From assembly GCA_964518635.1 (NCBI GenBank), contig CAZFGK010000019.1, forward strand, positions 1-61,671: DNA of 61,671 bases, in the 5' to 3' direction. A program made the translations under genes and the position numbers. This DNA comes from CAZFGK01 sp964518635 (GTDB lineage Bacteria > Zixibacteria > MSB-5A5 > GN15 > FEB-12). The notes below the pieces were generated by a model. That model saw only the letters and a list, made by a program, of their open reading frames with translations, made no database searches and was not told where the DNA came from. Numbering within the stretch: position 1 is the stretch's first letter; each line of letters starts with the position of its first letter. This document shows positions 9,426 to 19,318 of the stretch, piece after piece.

Positions 9426-12400
9426 ATGTTGGACTCTTCAATTTTACACATATCATCTTTGCTCAAGTCCGGCCAGTTGTGCTGTCGATGGGTCAGCTTC
9501 GTTGCTGCGGTTTTCATCGCTGCCAGTTCTTCTGTTTCTTCCAAACCACTCTCTGTTCAGACTTCAATTCTCTCCCAGACTCCTGACGAACTGACCATCG
9601 CGGTCGAATTCGATTCTCTGTTCACAAGAGTCGAGATTGCAACTGCTGTCGCAGGGGGGAAGACTGCCATCTATCCGGTGCTGGTCGCCGTTCCGCCGAC
9701 TGGAGAGGTGACACTCCGAACATCATTATTTGAAAATCCCCAAAGCTTACGCAACTCTACGGAGTATCTCACAGAAGTAAGTGCAACGATTCCGTCTGCA
9801 TATCTCGATGAGATTTTTTCGGTTCGTGGGCAGCGAATGGCACGAGTGATTGTCTCTCCGTATCAGTCTGGCCAGTGGTATCGAACCGTTCGATTTACGC
9901 TTTCGTTTTCCGTCGAACGGGCGACAGCCAGTATCAACCGTTCGAGTGAAGGGAAACAATTCAGTCGCCTGTTCGCATCTGCGCTTCCGAATGCGGAGAT
10001 GTTTGACCGACTTTCAGAACAAGCACAGAGTTCGACGGCGAGTGCTGCCGCGCTCCATCCCTTCGATCAGAATCAGGTCTGGACAAAAATTTCAATCAGC
10101 AATACCACCGCCGCTCTTCAGACCGATCTCTATCGTGTGACCGGAGCGCAACTCGTGCAGGCGGGATACACACTTCCATTGCCGACTTCGCAGATACGAC
10201 TCTTTTACTCAGGCGGACTTCCGATTGAGGTCGATAACAATCGCCCAAGGCCGGATTTTCGGGAGGTCGCCATCAAGGTCGTCGATGGAAATGACGGTCA
10301 GTTCTCAGCTGCGGACTACTTTCTGTTTGCCGGTGAGAAGGTAGATCGCTGGATTTACCCGTCAGGTTTTCCGCCACGTTTCGTGAATAATATCTACACG
10401 AATACGAATGTCTATTGGATGGGAGTCTCTCCCAACTTTGAGGGAACGCCGCAGAGAATCTCTAGTGTGAGTGTTACTCCAAATGTGACCATCGACACCG
10501 CTTTTACCTCGGTTGTCGCACGAGTACGTGCCGAGCAGGACAATCTGATTTCAGAAGATATCAACGGCCATATCGAGGATTACTTCAACTGGCATTGGAC
10601 AAACGCCAGCAGTTTAGCTGTTTCCTTTGCAACGCCGGGTCGCACACTGGGTGATACAGCGCAGCTGCTTCTCATTGGAAAAACGAACAACTGCTGCGAT
10701 GCAGTCTCATTCATGAATGCAAGTGTGAATGGGTTGAGTGCGTTTTCCAAGAGCTGCAACCGTTTCAACTGCTCTTTCCGCACGACCAATCTGGTTGATG
10801 GTTTCAATAATCTGAATCTCTTCTTCGGTCGCCAGTTGACTAGTATCCCTGCTTATTTTGACTATGCCGAGATCATCTACAATCGGGAATTGCGACCGGA
10901 TAATAATCAGCTTGATCTGGTCTTTCCGCTGAGTAGCCGTATCGCTCGACTGAATGTCGCTGATCAGTTCAGTGCCACGCCGCTGATCATTGATGTCACC
11001 GATCCGTGTGCTCCGGTGGAGCTGACTGGTGCAACACGTGCTTCTGGTTTAGTGAGTGCAGATTTTCCATTGTCTCCAGTCGTACAGAAACGACTCTTGT
11101 ACACGACCGATGCGAAAATTCAGAGTCCGTCATCGTTGCAACTTTTTACGCTCAATAATCTCCGTGGGCAACGGCCGCAGGCCGATCTGATCATCGTCGC
11201 CCCACGTGCGTTCCTGGGTGCCATGCAGGAGTACGCGACCTATCGTCAGCAGGAGGGGTACTCGATGGTCATGACGCCGGTTGAAGAGATCATGGATAAC
11301 TTTGCGTACGGGATGTATGACCCTATAGCGATCCGTGACTATCTGAAATTTGCGTATGAGTCATTTGATGCACCGGCGCCGTCGACGGCATTATTCGTAG
11401 GGGACGGGAATTTCGATTTTCTTGATCGTTTCGCTACTGGTCAGCCGAACTATGTGCCGGTTTCGATTCAGGGGCGATCACGAAGTTACAGTGACGACAA
11501 CTTTGTCTATTTCGGCGATTATGGCTTGTATGTCGGTGACACTGCGGGCTATGTCGATGGACAGGGACCGGATATGGTAGTCGGGAGATGGCCGGTAAAA
11601 TCGACATCTGAGATTCGCACCATTATCAGCAAAACCAAACGATATGAAGCAGCGACAAATGTAGGTGAATGGCGGAATCGTATCACTCTCGTTGCAGACG
11701 ACCAGTTCTCATCCGACAGTGACAATGAGACTTTTCACGCCGTTCAGACTGAGCAGCTTGAAAAGCAATTCATTCCGTCGACGTATGAACGAAAGAAAAT
11801 CTACGCCTGGGAATATCCGTTTGTAAATCGTGAGAAGCCGAATTGCAATGACGACATCGTTGCGGCTTTCAACGAGGGTTCACTGATTGTCAATTATGTC
11901 GGTCATGGGAACCCGGATGTCTGGGCGCATGAGCGAACATTCAAACGAACGACCGATCTCTCTCGTCTGACAAATCGTGATCGTCTTCCGCTAGTTTTTG
12001 CTGCTTCCTGCGCGATTGGCTTTTTTGATGATCCGAATCGTCAGGGGATGGGAGAGGATCTGCTCACCATGTCGAACGGCGGCGCAATTGGAGTTGTCGC
12101 TGCTTCTCGTTTGGTCTATGCCTTCGATAACTCAGAATTCAATAAGAAATCATTCGAAGTAATGTTTGATCATCCGGAGCTGACTATTGCTGAGCAATTC
12201 TACCTGTCGAAATTACTTCGCCAGTATCGAAACGGGCGATTTATCGCGATCACCAATGATCAGCAATATATCTATTTCGGTGATCCGCTTCTTCGACTTG
12301 GTCAGCCCGTTGATCAGGCGACGGTCGATCTGAATCCGTCGACACTCACTGCACTTGCACGGACGACTGTCTCTGGCACATTGACCGATTCGAACGGTGT

Positions 12401-13379
12401 GAAGCTTTCCGGTAGTGGAGAGGTGAGTGTCTCTCTTCTCGATGCCGACCGTGCGAAGGTGTTCAAACTACTCGCTGATTCCGGCGGTACGGTGTTGCAG
12501 CAGATCACGTACTTAGTCAATGGGCCATCATTGTTTAAAGGGACCGTCGCCACCACCGACGGCAATTATGCACTGACCTTTGTTCCACCGGCTGATTTGA
12601 GTTTTGGAGAGCAAGCTGCTCGTGTTGTGACCTATGCGACTATCGGAGGTCGTCAGGCGGTCGGATTGCTCGATTCGATTTTCATTGCAGATACCGTTGC
12701 AACGAATACTGACTCAACTGGCCCGATGGTTCTCTTCGGCATTGCCGGACGTGAATCATTCGCAGCGGGGGATCAGGTTTTGGAAACTGATACCTTGGTG
12801 ATCACCGCGATTGATTCACTGGGCATCAATCTGTCCGGTTCGATTGGTCATACCATAGATGTAGTCATTGATGGTAATGAGTTTCAGCGACAAAATCTCA
12901 CCCGAGATTTCAGCTATCTGAGTGGAAGCTATACGACCGGAACGGTTCGGGTGCCGCTGTCAAATCTCTCAGATGGTGAGCACACGATCAGCGTGAGAGT
13001 TTGGGACAATGCCAATAACTCAGGTTCCGGAACCACCAGTGTCAAGATTGTAGCTCCAACGTCGGCGGCAAGTTCGGAGATGTTACCGTATCCAAATCCA
13101 ATGATGGATGAAACGACCTTTTACTTCACCCTCGTCACGCCGGTGGATGCGCTGAGTCTGGATATCTACACCCTTGCGGGACGAAAAATCCGCTCATTGC
13201 GCGCTACGAATCTCTCTGCTGACAGCTATCCCAACAGCCAGCTTACGCTAAGCTGGGATGGACGTGATTTCGCCGGTGACCGAGTGGCATCCGGTGTCTA
13301 TCTCTACCGTTCTCAGACCAGTACTTCTGCTGGCAACGGTTCTGAACAATTTGGAAAAATAGTAGTAGTGAAACAATAA
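9426..13379 (+). CDS. PorU-like C25 (gingipain family) peptidase with T9SS sorting domain
   Basis: 1317 aa secreted protein. N-terminal signal segment; a long beta-rich N-terminal region; a caspase-fold C25 domain from about residue 580; the catalytic His827 in NYVGHGN and Cys862 in FAASCAIGFFD; a FGDPLLRLG segment closing that domain; Ig-like domains after about residue 970; and a C-terminal sorting domain (PYPNP ... LDIYTLAGRKIRSL ... WDGRD ... VASGVYLYR). Length, layout and the adjacent PorV-type gene match PorU, the type IX secretion sortase that removes sorting domains and links cargo to the surface. A C25 surface protease is the alternative. The ATG has no good ribosome site at normal distance, and an in-frame TAG lies 9 nt upstream. 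First gene of the operon. Confidence 0.82.
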   Translation: MLDSSILHISSLLKSGQLCCRWVSFVAAVFIAASSSVSSKPLSVQTSILSQTPDELTIAVEFDSLFTRVEIATAVAGGKTAIYPVLVAVPPTGEVTLRTSLFENPQSLRNSTEYLTEVSATIPSAYLDEIFSVRGQRMARVIVSPYQSGQWYRTVRFTLSFSVERATASINRSSEGKQFSRLFASALPNAEMFDRLSEQAQSSTASAAALHPFDQNQVWTKISISNTTAALQTDLYRVTGAQLVQAGYTLPLPTSQIRLFYSGGLPIEVDNNRPRPDFREVAIKVVDGNDGQFSAADYFLFAGEKVDRWIYPSGFPPRFVNNIYTNTNVYWMGVSPNFEGTPQRISSVSVTPNVTIDTAFTSVVARVRAEQDNLISEDINGHIEDYFNWHWTNASSLAVSFATPGRTLGDTAQLLLIGKTNNCCDAVSFMNASVNGLSAFSKSCNRFNCSFRTTNLVDGFNNLNLFFGRQLTSIPAYFDYAEIIYNRELRPDNNQLDLVFPLSSRIARLNVADQFSATPLIIDVTDPCAPVELTGATRASGLVSADFPLSPVVQKRLLYTTDAKIQSPSSLQLFTLNNLRGQRPQADLIIVAPRAFLGAMQEYATYRQQEGYSMVMTPVEEIMDNFAYGMYDPIAIRDYLKFAYESFDAPAPSTALFVGDGNFDFLDRFATGQPNYVPVSIQGRSRSYSDDNFVYFGDYGLYVGDTAGYVDGQGPDMVVGRWPVKSTSEIRTIISKTKRYEAATNVGEWRNRITLVADDQFSSDSDNETFHAVQTEQLEKQFIPSTYERKKIYAWEYPFVNREKPNCNDDIVAAFNEGSLIVNYVGHGNPDVWAHERTFKRTTDLSRLTNRDRLPLVFAASCAIGFFDDPNRQGMGEDLLTMSNGGAIGVVAASRLVYAFDNSEFNKKSFEVMFDHPELTIAEQFYLSKLLRQYRNGRFIAITNDQQYIYFGDPLLRLGQPVDQATVDLNPSTLTALARTTVSGTLTDSNGVKLSGSGEVSVSLLDADRAKVFKLLADSGGTVLQQITYLVNGPSLFKGTVATTDGNYALTFVPPADLSFGEQAARVVTYATIGGRQAVGLLDSIFIADTVATNTDSTGPMVLFGIAGRESFAAGDQVLETDTLVITAIDSLGINLSGSIGHTIDVVIDGNEFQRQNLTRDFSYLSGSYTTGTVRVPLSNLSDGEHTISVRVWDNANNSGSGTTSVKIVAPTSAASSEMLPYPNPMMDETTFYFTLVTPVDALSLDIYTLAGRKIRSLRATNLSADSYPNSQLTLSWDGRDFAGDRVASGVYLYRSQTSTSAGNGSEQFGKIVVVKQ

Positions 13380-13394
13380 ATGACGGAGATACGC

Positions 13395-15995
13395 ATGAAA
13401 CGAATGACAATCTGGTCGCTCATCGGAGCGATCATTCTGGGAACCCTCATCACGCAGGAAGTGGCTGCCCAGGTCTCACGATCTGCAGTGCTTTTCCTTC
13501 GTATCCCACAGGGGGCGCGTGCTATCGCGATGGGGAGATCCTATACCGCAGTAGCGGAAGATGCCTCCGCGACATTCTGGAATCCGGCCGGACTCGGATC
13601 TGCTCCACTTGCTGATCGTTGGGAATCGATTGAGGTGCCGAGCCAATTTCGCCCCATGAGTGAAGTGGTCTCTAGGCTGGATAATGCCGGAGGAGCGGAT
13701 GACTTCGAACTCTGGGCAGTCGGAAATAATCGACTCGTGCGTTTTAGAAACGGAAGCTGGATTGATCGGGAAGTAATCTACACGAAAACCAGCGATGCAT
13801 TTGATCAGCTGATTGTCAAATATGTCAGTGCCGATGATGCCACCACTCGCGATGCGATTTTTGACCGTATTCGTCAGGCGAACAATCGTAAGTCTTTCGA
13901 ATCAATTTCAACCTTGAGGGACAGCATCAAGCTGGCAACTTCAAGTGTCGCCGGAAATGAATCGGTGACCAAATGGGCAGATTCACTTGAGATACTCTGG
14001 CGTGAGTGCCGTCTCAACTCCAGTGCGTCGGATGTGCTTTCGCGTGAGTTTGCAGCGATGAATGCTGATGGAAGTATCAATGAATCTGACCTCAAAAAAC
14101 TGGGGACACTTCTCCAGGGATGCCGGAACAATTTTATTCCGGAAGAGCTGATCATTCCTTTCTCTACTCTCACCGGGAATTCGATTAAAAGCGTCGCGGC
14201 GAACGCACAGAGCGTGATGGTGGTCTGTGAAACCGGATTGCTGAATTACGTCGGAAACGGGTGGAGAGTCATCAGCGGCGATGCAGGCAGCTTACTTGGC
14301 ACCGACAATGTGATTCACGATATCGCCGTTACCGGACCAAATTTCTATCTCGCGACTGAACGCGGCCTTGTCACGATCAACGGCTCGGAGATTGATTCGT
14401 CAGCGACCAAGAAAGGGCTCCCTGCCGGGGCAGTCACCCATATCGGCGGAACCTCCACGACCAACATGTTCGCGGTCGTGGACAATGATCTGTTCCGTTT
14501 CGACGGAATGGTTTGGATGAATACGGTGCCATTTCTCGTTCCCGTTGATGCCTCCGAAGAGAAACTTGCGCAGAGATTCTCCCCCTATCGCTCGCAGGCA
14601 GATCAGTCGATCTATCTTGCAAAGCTGAAAAACAAACAGGTTTCATCAGTGGCAGATTCACTTGCGTCGACCAATTCCGCTACAGAGAAATTTGCACTCG
14701 CTCCGGGGACGGTAGTTGAAGTGCCGTATCTTTCTCGATTGCAGGGGAAGGTGTATGATGTTGCCGAGGCCTATAGTGCAATCTTTGTCGCGACTGAGTA
14801 TGGATTGCTTCGTAGAAATGACAATGGCTGGACACTGCTCGGGTACGACTCCACTGAATTTTCAAAACCACTCGACTCGATTGCGATGCTGGCCGGTGGC
14901 ATTAATGGTGAATCACTTGATGGCTACCGAGCTCGAATCATGACGGTCAACGATTTGACGGAGGTATCAGTTCCGGATGGTCGAATGATCTGGTATCCGG
15001 CTCGCCTTGCGTCCGGTCCAGTCACTCGTATTCAGCGCGTAGAAGGGCAGCTCCTGTTTACTACCAAGTTCGGCGTCTATAGCTATGACGGAGTATCGTT
15101 CAGTCGCGCAAATATGGAAGGGCTTTCTGCAGATGAATTGCTCACCGCAATTCCGGCAGGAAGAGATATCTGGTATGCATCCCGTGATCAGGCGGTGACC
15201 TCGATTCCCGGCAATAGTGATCTGACGCTTTCGTATGTAAAGTGGTTACCAAACCTCGCCTCTGATCTCTATTTCATTCCGCTCAGTGCTGCGATCAATC
15301 TTGGAACAGCGGGCACTCTGGGAATCAATCTCACCGGCATCTCCTACGGTGAGATCGAACGTACCAATGAACAAGGGGTCTCGCTCGGTACTTTTAATTC
15401 GTATGATGCCGCTCTGACAGTTTCCTATGGGAACTCACTGACATCAAAACTCAAAGCTGGGATTTCGATCAAGCTCATCCAATCACGACTCTCCGAGCAG
15501 GGGGCCGGGGCCGAGAAAGGAAGCGGTGATGCTTTCGGACTCGCTTTCGACTTCGGGGGTCTATATGAAGCTTCCGAACGAGTCACCTTTGGGGCGGCGG
15601 TTTCTAACATCGGCCCAAAGATGTCCTATATCGACGCAGCACAGTCCGATCCGCTCCCGGCAAATATGAGTGTTGGGGCGGCGCTCTATCCCTGGAAATC
15701 GAATAAGAGTCATCTGCTGGTTACACCGGAAGCAGATTTGCAGCTGATCGGTCTCGGGCTAGGTGATATGATCTCAAACGCGACCCTCAAGGCCGGGCTT
15801 GAATTCATGTACGAAGATCTCTTTGCGCTGCGGGGTGGTTTTTACAATGACAAGCTCGGGAAGGTCACCTTCCTGACCGCTGGAGTCGGATTCCGTCCGA
15901 TTCGGCAACTTGGCATTGATATCGCGTATGTCATAGACAACGAAGATCAACCACTTGCCGGAACATTCCCGATTACGTTAAATGTCCGTCTATGA
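13395..15995 (+). CDS. PorV/PorQ-family outer membrane barrel with an inserted seven-repeat beta-propeller
   Basis: 866 aa, more than twice the usual PorV length (about 350-400). Signal peptide, then the family's N-terminal signature (GARAIAMGRSYTAVAEDASA, FWNPAGLG, residues about 35-66). From about residue 615 the family barrel resumes (KWLPNLASDLYFIPLSAAIN, the GTLGINLTG segment, repeated amphipathic strands, ending LNVRL). Between them are about 540 extra residues. Seven two-component-regulator-type propeller blades are visible near residues 104, 274, 316, 357, 462, 552 and 591 (for example FYLATERGLV, IFVATEYGLL, LLFTTKFGVY), with a helical stretch between the first two. The ATG at 13395 has GGAG 6 nt upstream and is preferred over 13380. 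Sits 15 bp after PorU, so it is probably its membrane partner. PorZ, the propeller protein of the Porphyromonas attachment complex, may be fused here. Confidence 0.85.
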   Translation: MKRMTIWSLIGAIILGTLITQEVAAQVSRSAVLFLRIPQGARAIAMGRSYTAVAEDASATFWNPAGLGSAPLADRWESIEVPSQFRPMSEVVSRLDNAGGADDFELWAVGNNRLVRFRNGSWIDREVIYTKTSDAFDQLIVKYVSADDATTRDAIFDRIRQANNRKSFESISTLRDSIKLATSSVAGNESVTKWADSLEILWRECRLNSSASDVLSREFAAMNADGSINESDLKKLGTLLQGCRNNFIPEELIIPFSTLTGNSIKSVAANAQSVMVVCETGLLNYVGNGWRVISGDAGSLLGTDNVIHDIAVTGPNFYLATERGLVTINGSEIDSSATKKGLPAGAVTHIGGTSTTNMFAVVDNDLFRFDGMVWMNTVPFLVPVDASEEKLAQRFSPYRSQADQSIYLAKLKNKQVSSVADSLASTNSATEKFALAPGTVVEVPYLSRLQGKVYDVAEAYSAIFVATEYGLLRRNDNGWTLLGYDSTEFSKPLDSIAMLAGGINGESLDGYRARIMTVNDLTEVSVPDGRMIWYPARLASGPVTRIQRVEGQLLFTTKFGVYSYDGVSFSRANMEGLSADELLTAIPAGRDIWYASRDQAVTSIPGNSDLTLSYVKWLPNLASDLYFIPLSAAINLGTAGTLGINLTGISYGEIERTNEQGVSLGTFNSYDAALTVSYGNSLTSKLKAGISIKLIQSRLSEQGAGAEKGSGDAFGLAFDFGGLYEASERVTFGAAVSNIGPKMSYIDAAQSDPLPANMSVGAALYPWKSNKSHLLVTPEADLQLIGLGLGDMISNATLKAGLEFMYEDLFALRGGFYNDKLGKVTFLTAGVGFRPIRQLGIDIAYVIDNEDQPLAGTFPITLNVRL

Positions 15996-18900
15996 AATCT
16001 CTGACCTCAACATTGTCTCTAGTTCTGCTCGCAGCCGTCATGGCTGCGAGTAGTTTTGCGCAGACCGATCCACCGGGGAGATTGCTGACCCCAATTGGGA
16101 TGACACATAGTGATCCATCCCCGAACACGGTGGTCCATCGCTGCTTGACTCCAAAGCTGGATCGTCACCCGTCGCTGAGTTCATTAGGCCGCATGCCAGT
16201 GAGTCCGTTGGCGTCGGTGGCGGATACGGTTATCCGCTGCCTCGTCTTGCGAGTTGAGTTTCAGCCGGAGACACCGGATGATCCGAACACCACCGGTAAC
16301 GGGCTTATGGATGTTCGTCGCCCATTTGATAACCCGACTGATTCAGCTGAATACTATAACAGTGTTGGCCATCTGATCGATCCGCCACCGCATGATTCAC
16401 TTTATTTCCATGCGCACATGAGAGCACTGCGGGAATACTGGTATGCGGTATCAAAAGGGAAGATCGACCTGGTCTGGGATATTTACCCAGTTGGGAAAAC
16501 GGCAGTCTTTCGTTTGCCTCAGAAAATGAGTTTCTACGGCAAATGTGATTTCGCAGAGGTGATCGACGGACTCGAAACATTTGCGCGGGATGCAATTGCA
16601 ACAGCGGATTCGGCTCACATCAAGATTCCAGGTCATCCAAATATCAATTTCGCAAACTATCAAGCGGTCTTTCTTTTTCACGCTGGTGCCGACCGTCAGA
16701 ATGATATCGGATTTCCAGAAACCTGCGCAGATCTCTTCACTGGATTCATTCGCTTTGGAGTACCGGTACGAGTAGACAATGGGGCTTACTTTATCCCGAC
16801 GGCACTCATGATGCCTGAGACCGCCAATCAGGATAATCGTGCGACAGCACTCAATGCAGTGATGGCACATGAATTCGGTCATCAACTGGGACTCCCCGAT
16901 ATCTACAGTACTCGTGGATTTTTGTCGCAGCTTGGTGATTTCGAGTTGATGGACAACAACGGCTTCGGAACCGGGGTTGATTTTGGATTTCGAGCTGGGA
17001 ATTCTTTTGGGACTGTTCCAGTCTATCCGTCCGCATGGTGTCGCGCTTATCTGGGACTTGATCCGGTGATCGATGTCCAGGCAGGGACAAATCTCCAGCT
17101 CTTTGCTGCGGCGACCAGATCAAACGTAAATCGTATCTACCGAATACCGATCTCTGAGACTGAATATTATCTGATCGAAAATCGGGTAACTGAAATCGAC
17201 AATCAGCAGACCTTTCTGCTGCAGGACTCTGCCTCCAGCGTCATATTGGGGCCCGTCAATTCTTCACGTGTCTTCACTGGTGAATACGACTTTCTTATTC
17301 CCGGAGAAGGGGCGGCGATCTACTACATTGATGAATCAGTCGCGAGTGAAGATCGGGATGGGGATGGGTTTAATAATTATCAGGACAACCAGCTCCAGAT
17401 TGTCGATTCAGACGAACCGAGACGATTCCTCTCACTCGTGGAAGGGGATGGTCTCCAGAATTTCGGCGGATTCTATCGCTCAGGATTTGGCAAGGCGACC
17501 GACCTGTACCGAGATGATGCCGGCAGAAATCAGAACTTTACACCAAACACAAATCCTCCATCTCGCACGCAAAACAGCACGCAAACCGGCGTGCGAATTA
17601 CTGCAATCAACCGCACATCCAATGATCTGGATCAATTGATCGATAGTGTGATCAGATTCGATGTCTCGAATGAAAAGCGAGTTGGTTCGCCGATTCGTGT
17701 CGGACGACCGGTCTTTGGATTCTCTCCAATCGCCACTGATCTGGATGCCAACGGGACTCAGGAGATTATCACCGCTGCGGGGAATCTTCTTTCGGCCTTC
17801 ACGACCGATGGGCGCGGATTTCTAGATCGGACTGATTCCTGTACGACTTGTCCTTCAGTCTTTGATAGCGCTGGGAGTGACATCTCCGGCTGGTCGGTCT
17901 TCAATGACCCGCGACCGTTTCGCGTCAAATTGTATGGTCGTTTTCCGAGTGACATGACCGCCAATCCCGTGGCAGGTACGATCGGTTCGGCGACTGTTCT
18001 TACTGCCGTTGGATATCCAGTTGCAAATCCGGGCGTACTGAACAATGGTCGGGTGTTGCTTCTGTCGCCCACCGATGCCAACAATGACGGCGAAGCGGAT
18101 CGTGTCGATTCCATCACGGTCACTGGCTGGCCTCGGGCTCTTCAGATCAACGGTGCGCTCTGGATTGTCACTGATGCGGGGAACGTCTACTACAAGCAGG
18201 CAGTAGGCGGTCCGCTTCTTACTGCTCTCACCGGCATCGACTCGGTGCAGGGTCTGGTGCAGCTTGGTCGTGGGATCGGCGTGCTGACGGTGGCAAACAA
18301 CATGACAAGTGTGAGAACTCTCACACCAGATAACTTTGCTCTTTCTGAGAATTACTCACTTACCGGACGCTACTCATTCGGTCCGGTGGCAGGGGACTTG
18401 AACGAAGACGGTCTCTATGAGCTGTATGTCTGTTCCGAAACAGGGATGGCCGCAGTTATCGAACTTGATACCATCGGGCTGCCTTCATCGACGAGTGGAT
18501 TCACAACGGTTGATCTCGGGCATCCGGTGACAACCAATCCGATTCTCGCCGATGTCGACAACGACAACTCGATTGATGTCGTCCTCGGCGGAGAAGGTAA
18601 GATACATGCCTATGACCGTCGATTCATTACGCTTGAGAATTTTCCCCGACTGCTCAATGAAAAATTTCGCGGACAAAATCTGATCTCCTCCCCGATTGTC
18701 GCTCAAATGCAACGTGGGGATGAGGTCGAAATCGCGAGTATCTACCAGACTGGCTCTGGATCACAGGCCGGGGCACTCTATGCCATGAATGAACGCCCTC
18801 TGTCCGGCTTTCCATTTACCGTCGGGCGAATGGTCTCCGGCTCATCCGGCTCCCCGATCTTTGTGAATGGCTCACCAACCGGACGGTTAGGGCTTCATGG

Positions 18901-19315
18901 AGCGGATGGCTGGTTCTATCAGGTCGCCGTCGATTCTGCCAATGCACCGCAGTTTTGGCCGATGAATGGGGGGAATGCAGGGGGGAGCTTCAATGCAAAT
19001 ACTACGGCAAACGGCTCAGGGACACCTCGGACATTGAGCCAGGTCAGCTTCTACGCCTATGAAAACCCGACCGTTTCCGGCTCCACTCGTCTCCGCTTTT
19101 CCCTCCCAAATGGCGCAGCAGCGACGAGCTTGAACATCTACGACCTCTCCGGGCAGGAAATGACTTCCTTCACCCCTTCGGCTGGAGGGGATCAGACAAC
19201 TGAGATCGTCTGGGACTGTTCCGGCGTCAGCCCGGGGGTCTACCGCGCAGTTCTTGAAATCACCCTCGCGGGAAAGTCGGAAACCGTGTATACTGACATC
19301 GCTGTCCTGAGGTAA
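15992..19315 (+). CDS. M6-family metalloprotease with FG-GAP-like repeats and T9SS sorting domain
   Basis: 1107 aa. Signal peptide (SLVLLAAVMAASSFAQ), then an immune-inhibitor-A-type zinc protease domain with H293-E294-F-G-H297-Q-L-G-L-P-D303 matching HExxHxxGxxD. The middle and C-terminal parts contain Asp-rich repeats of the FG-GAP/VCBS kind (DLDANGTQEI, DLNEDGLYELY, DVDNDNSIDVVLGG). The end is a type A sorting domain (YENPTVSGSTRLRFSL ... LNIYDLSGQEM ... SPGVYRAVLEI). It overlaps the PorV-like gene by 4 bp (ATGA). Expected to be exported and surface-anchored by the neighbouring PorU/PorV-type machinery, so it is a cargo candidate encoded inside the secretion operon. Confidence 0.88.
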   Translation: MKSLTSTLSLVLLAAVMAASSFAQTDPPGRLLTPIGMTHSDPSPNTVVHRCLTPKLDRHPSLSSLGRMPVSPLASVADTVIRCLVLRVEFQPETPDDPNTTGNGLMDVRRPFDNPTDSAEYYNSVGHLIDPPPHDSLYFHAHMRALREYWYAVSKGKIDLVWDIYPVGKTAVFRLPQKMSFYGKCDFAEVIDGLETFARDAIATADSAHIKIPGHPNINFANYQAVFLFHAGADRQNDIGFPETCADLFTGFIRFGVPVRVDNGAYFIPTALMMPETANQDNRATALNAVMAHEFGHQLGLPDIYSTRGFLSQLGDFELMDNNGFGTGVDFGFRAGNSFGTVPVYPSAWCRAYLGLDPVIDVQAGTNLQLFAAATRSNVNRIYRIPISETEYYLIENRVTEIDNQQTFLLQDSASSVILGPVNSSRVFTGEYDFLIPGEGAAIYYIDESVASEDRDGDGFNNYQDNQLQIVDSDEPRRFLSLVEGDGLQNFGGFYRSGFGKATDLYRDDAGRNQNFTPNTNPPSRTQNSTQTGVRITAINRTSNDLDQLIDSVIRFDVSNEKRVGSPIRVGRPVFGFSPIATDLDANGTQEIITAAGNLLSAFTTDGRGFLDRTDSCTTCPSVFDSAGSDISGWSVFNDPRPFRVKLYGRFPSDMTANPVAGTIGSATVLTAVGYPVANPGVLNNGRVLLLSPTDANNDGEADRVDSITVTGWPRALQINGALWIVTDAGNVYYKQAVGGPLLTALTGIDSVQGLVQLGRGIGVLTVANNMTSVRTLTPDNFALSENYSLTGRYSFGPVAGDLNEDGLYELYVCSETGMAAVIELDTIGLPSSTSGFTTVDLGHPVTTNPILADVDNDNSIDVVLGGEGKIHAYDRRFITLENFPRLLNEKFRGQNLISSPIVAQMQRGDEVEIASIYQTGSGSQAGALYAMNERPLSGFPFTVGRMVSGSSGSPIFVNGSPTGRLGLHGADGWFYQVAVDSANAPQFWPMNGGNAGGSFNANTTANGSGTPRTLSQVSFYAYENPTVSGSTRLRFSLPNGAAATSLNIYDLSGQEMTSFTPSAGGDQTTEIVWDCSGVSPGVYRAVLEITLAGKSETVYTDIAVLR

Positions 19316-19318
19316 TGA

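Noticed and set aside
9426..13379. Recoding of TAG as a sense codon because of the short frame before porU
   Set aside because: Several genes in the window end normally at TAG (for example 30695, 35577, 43919 and 61266).
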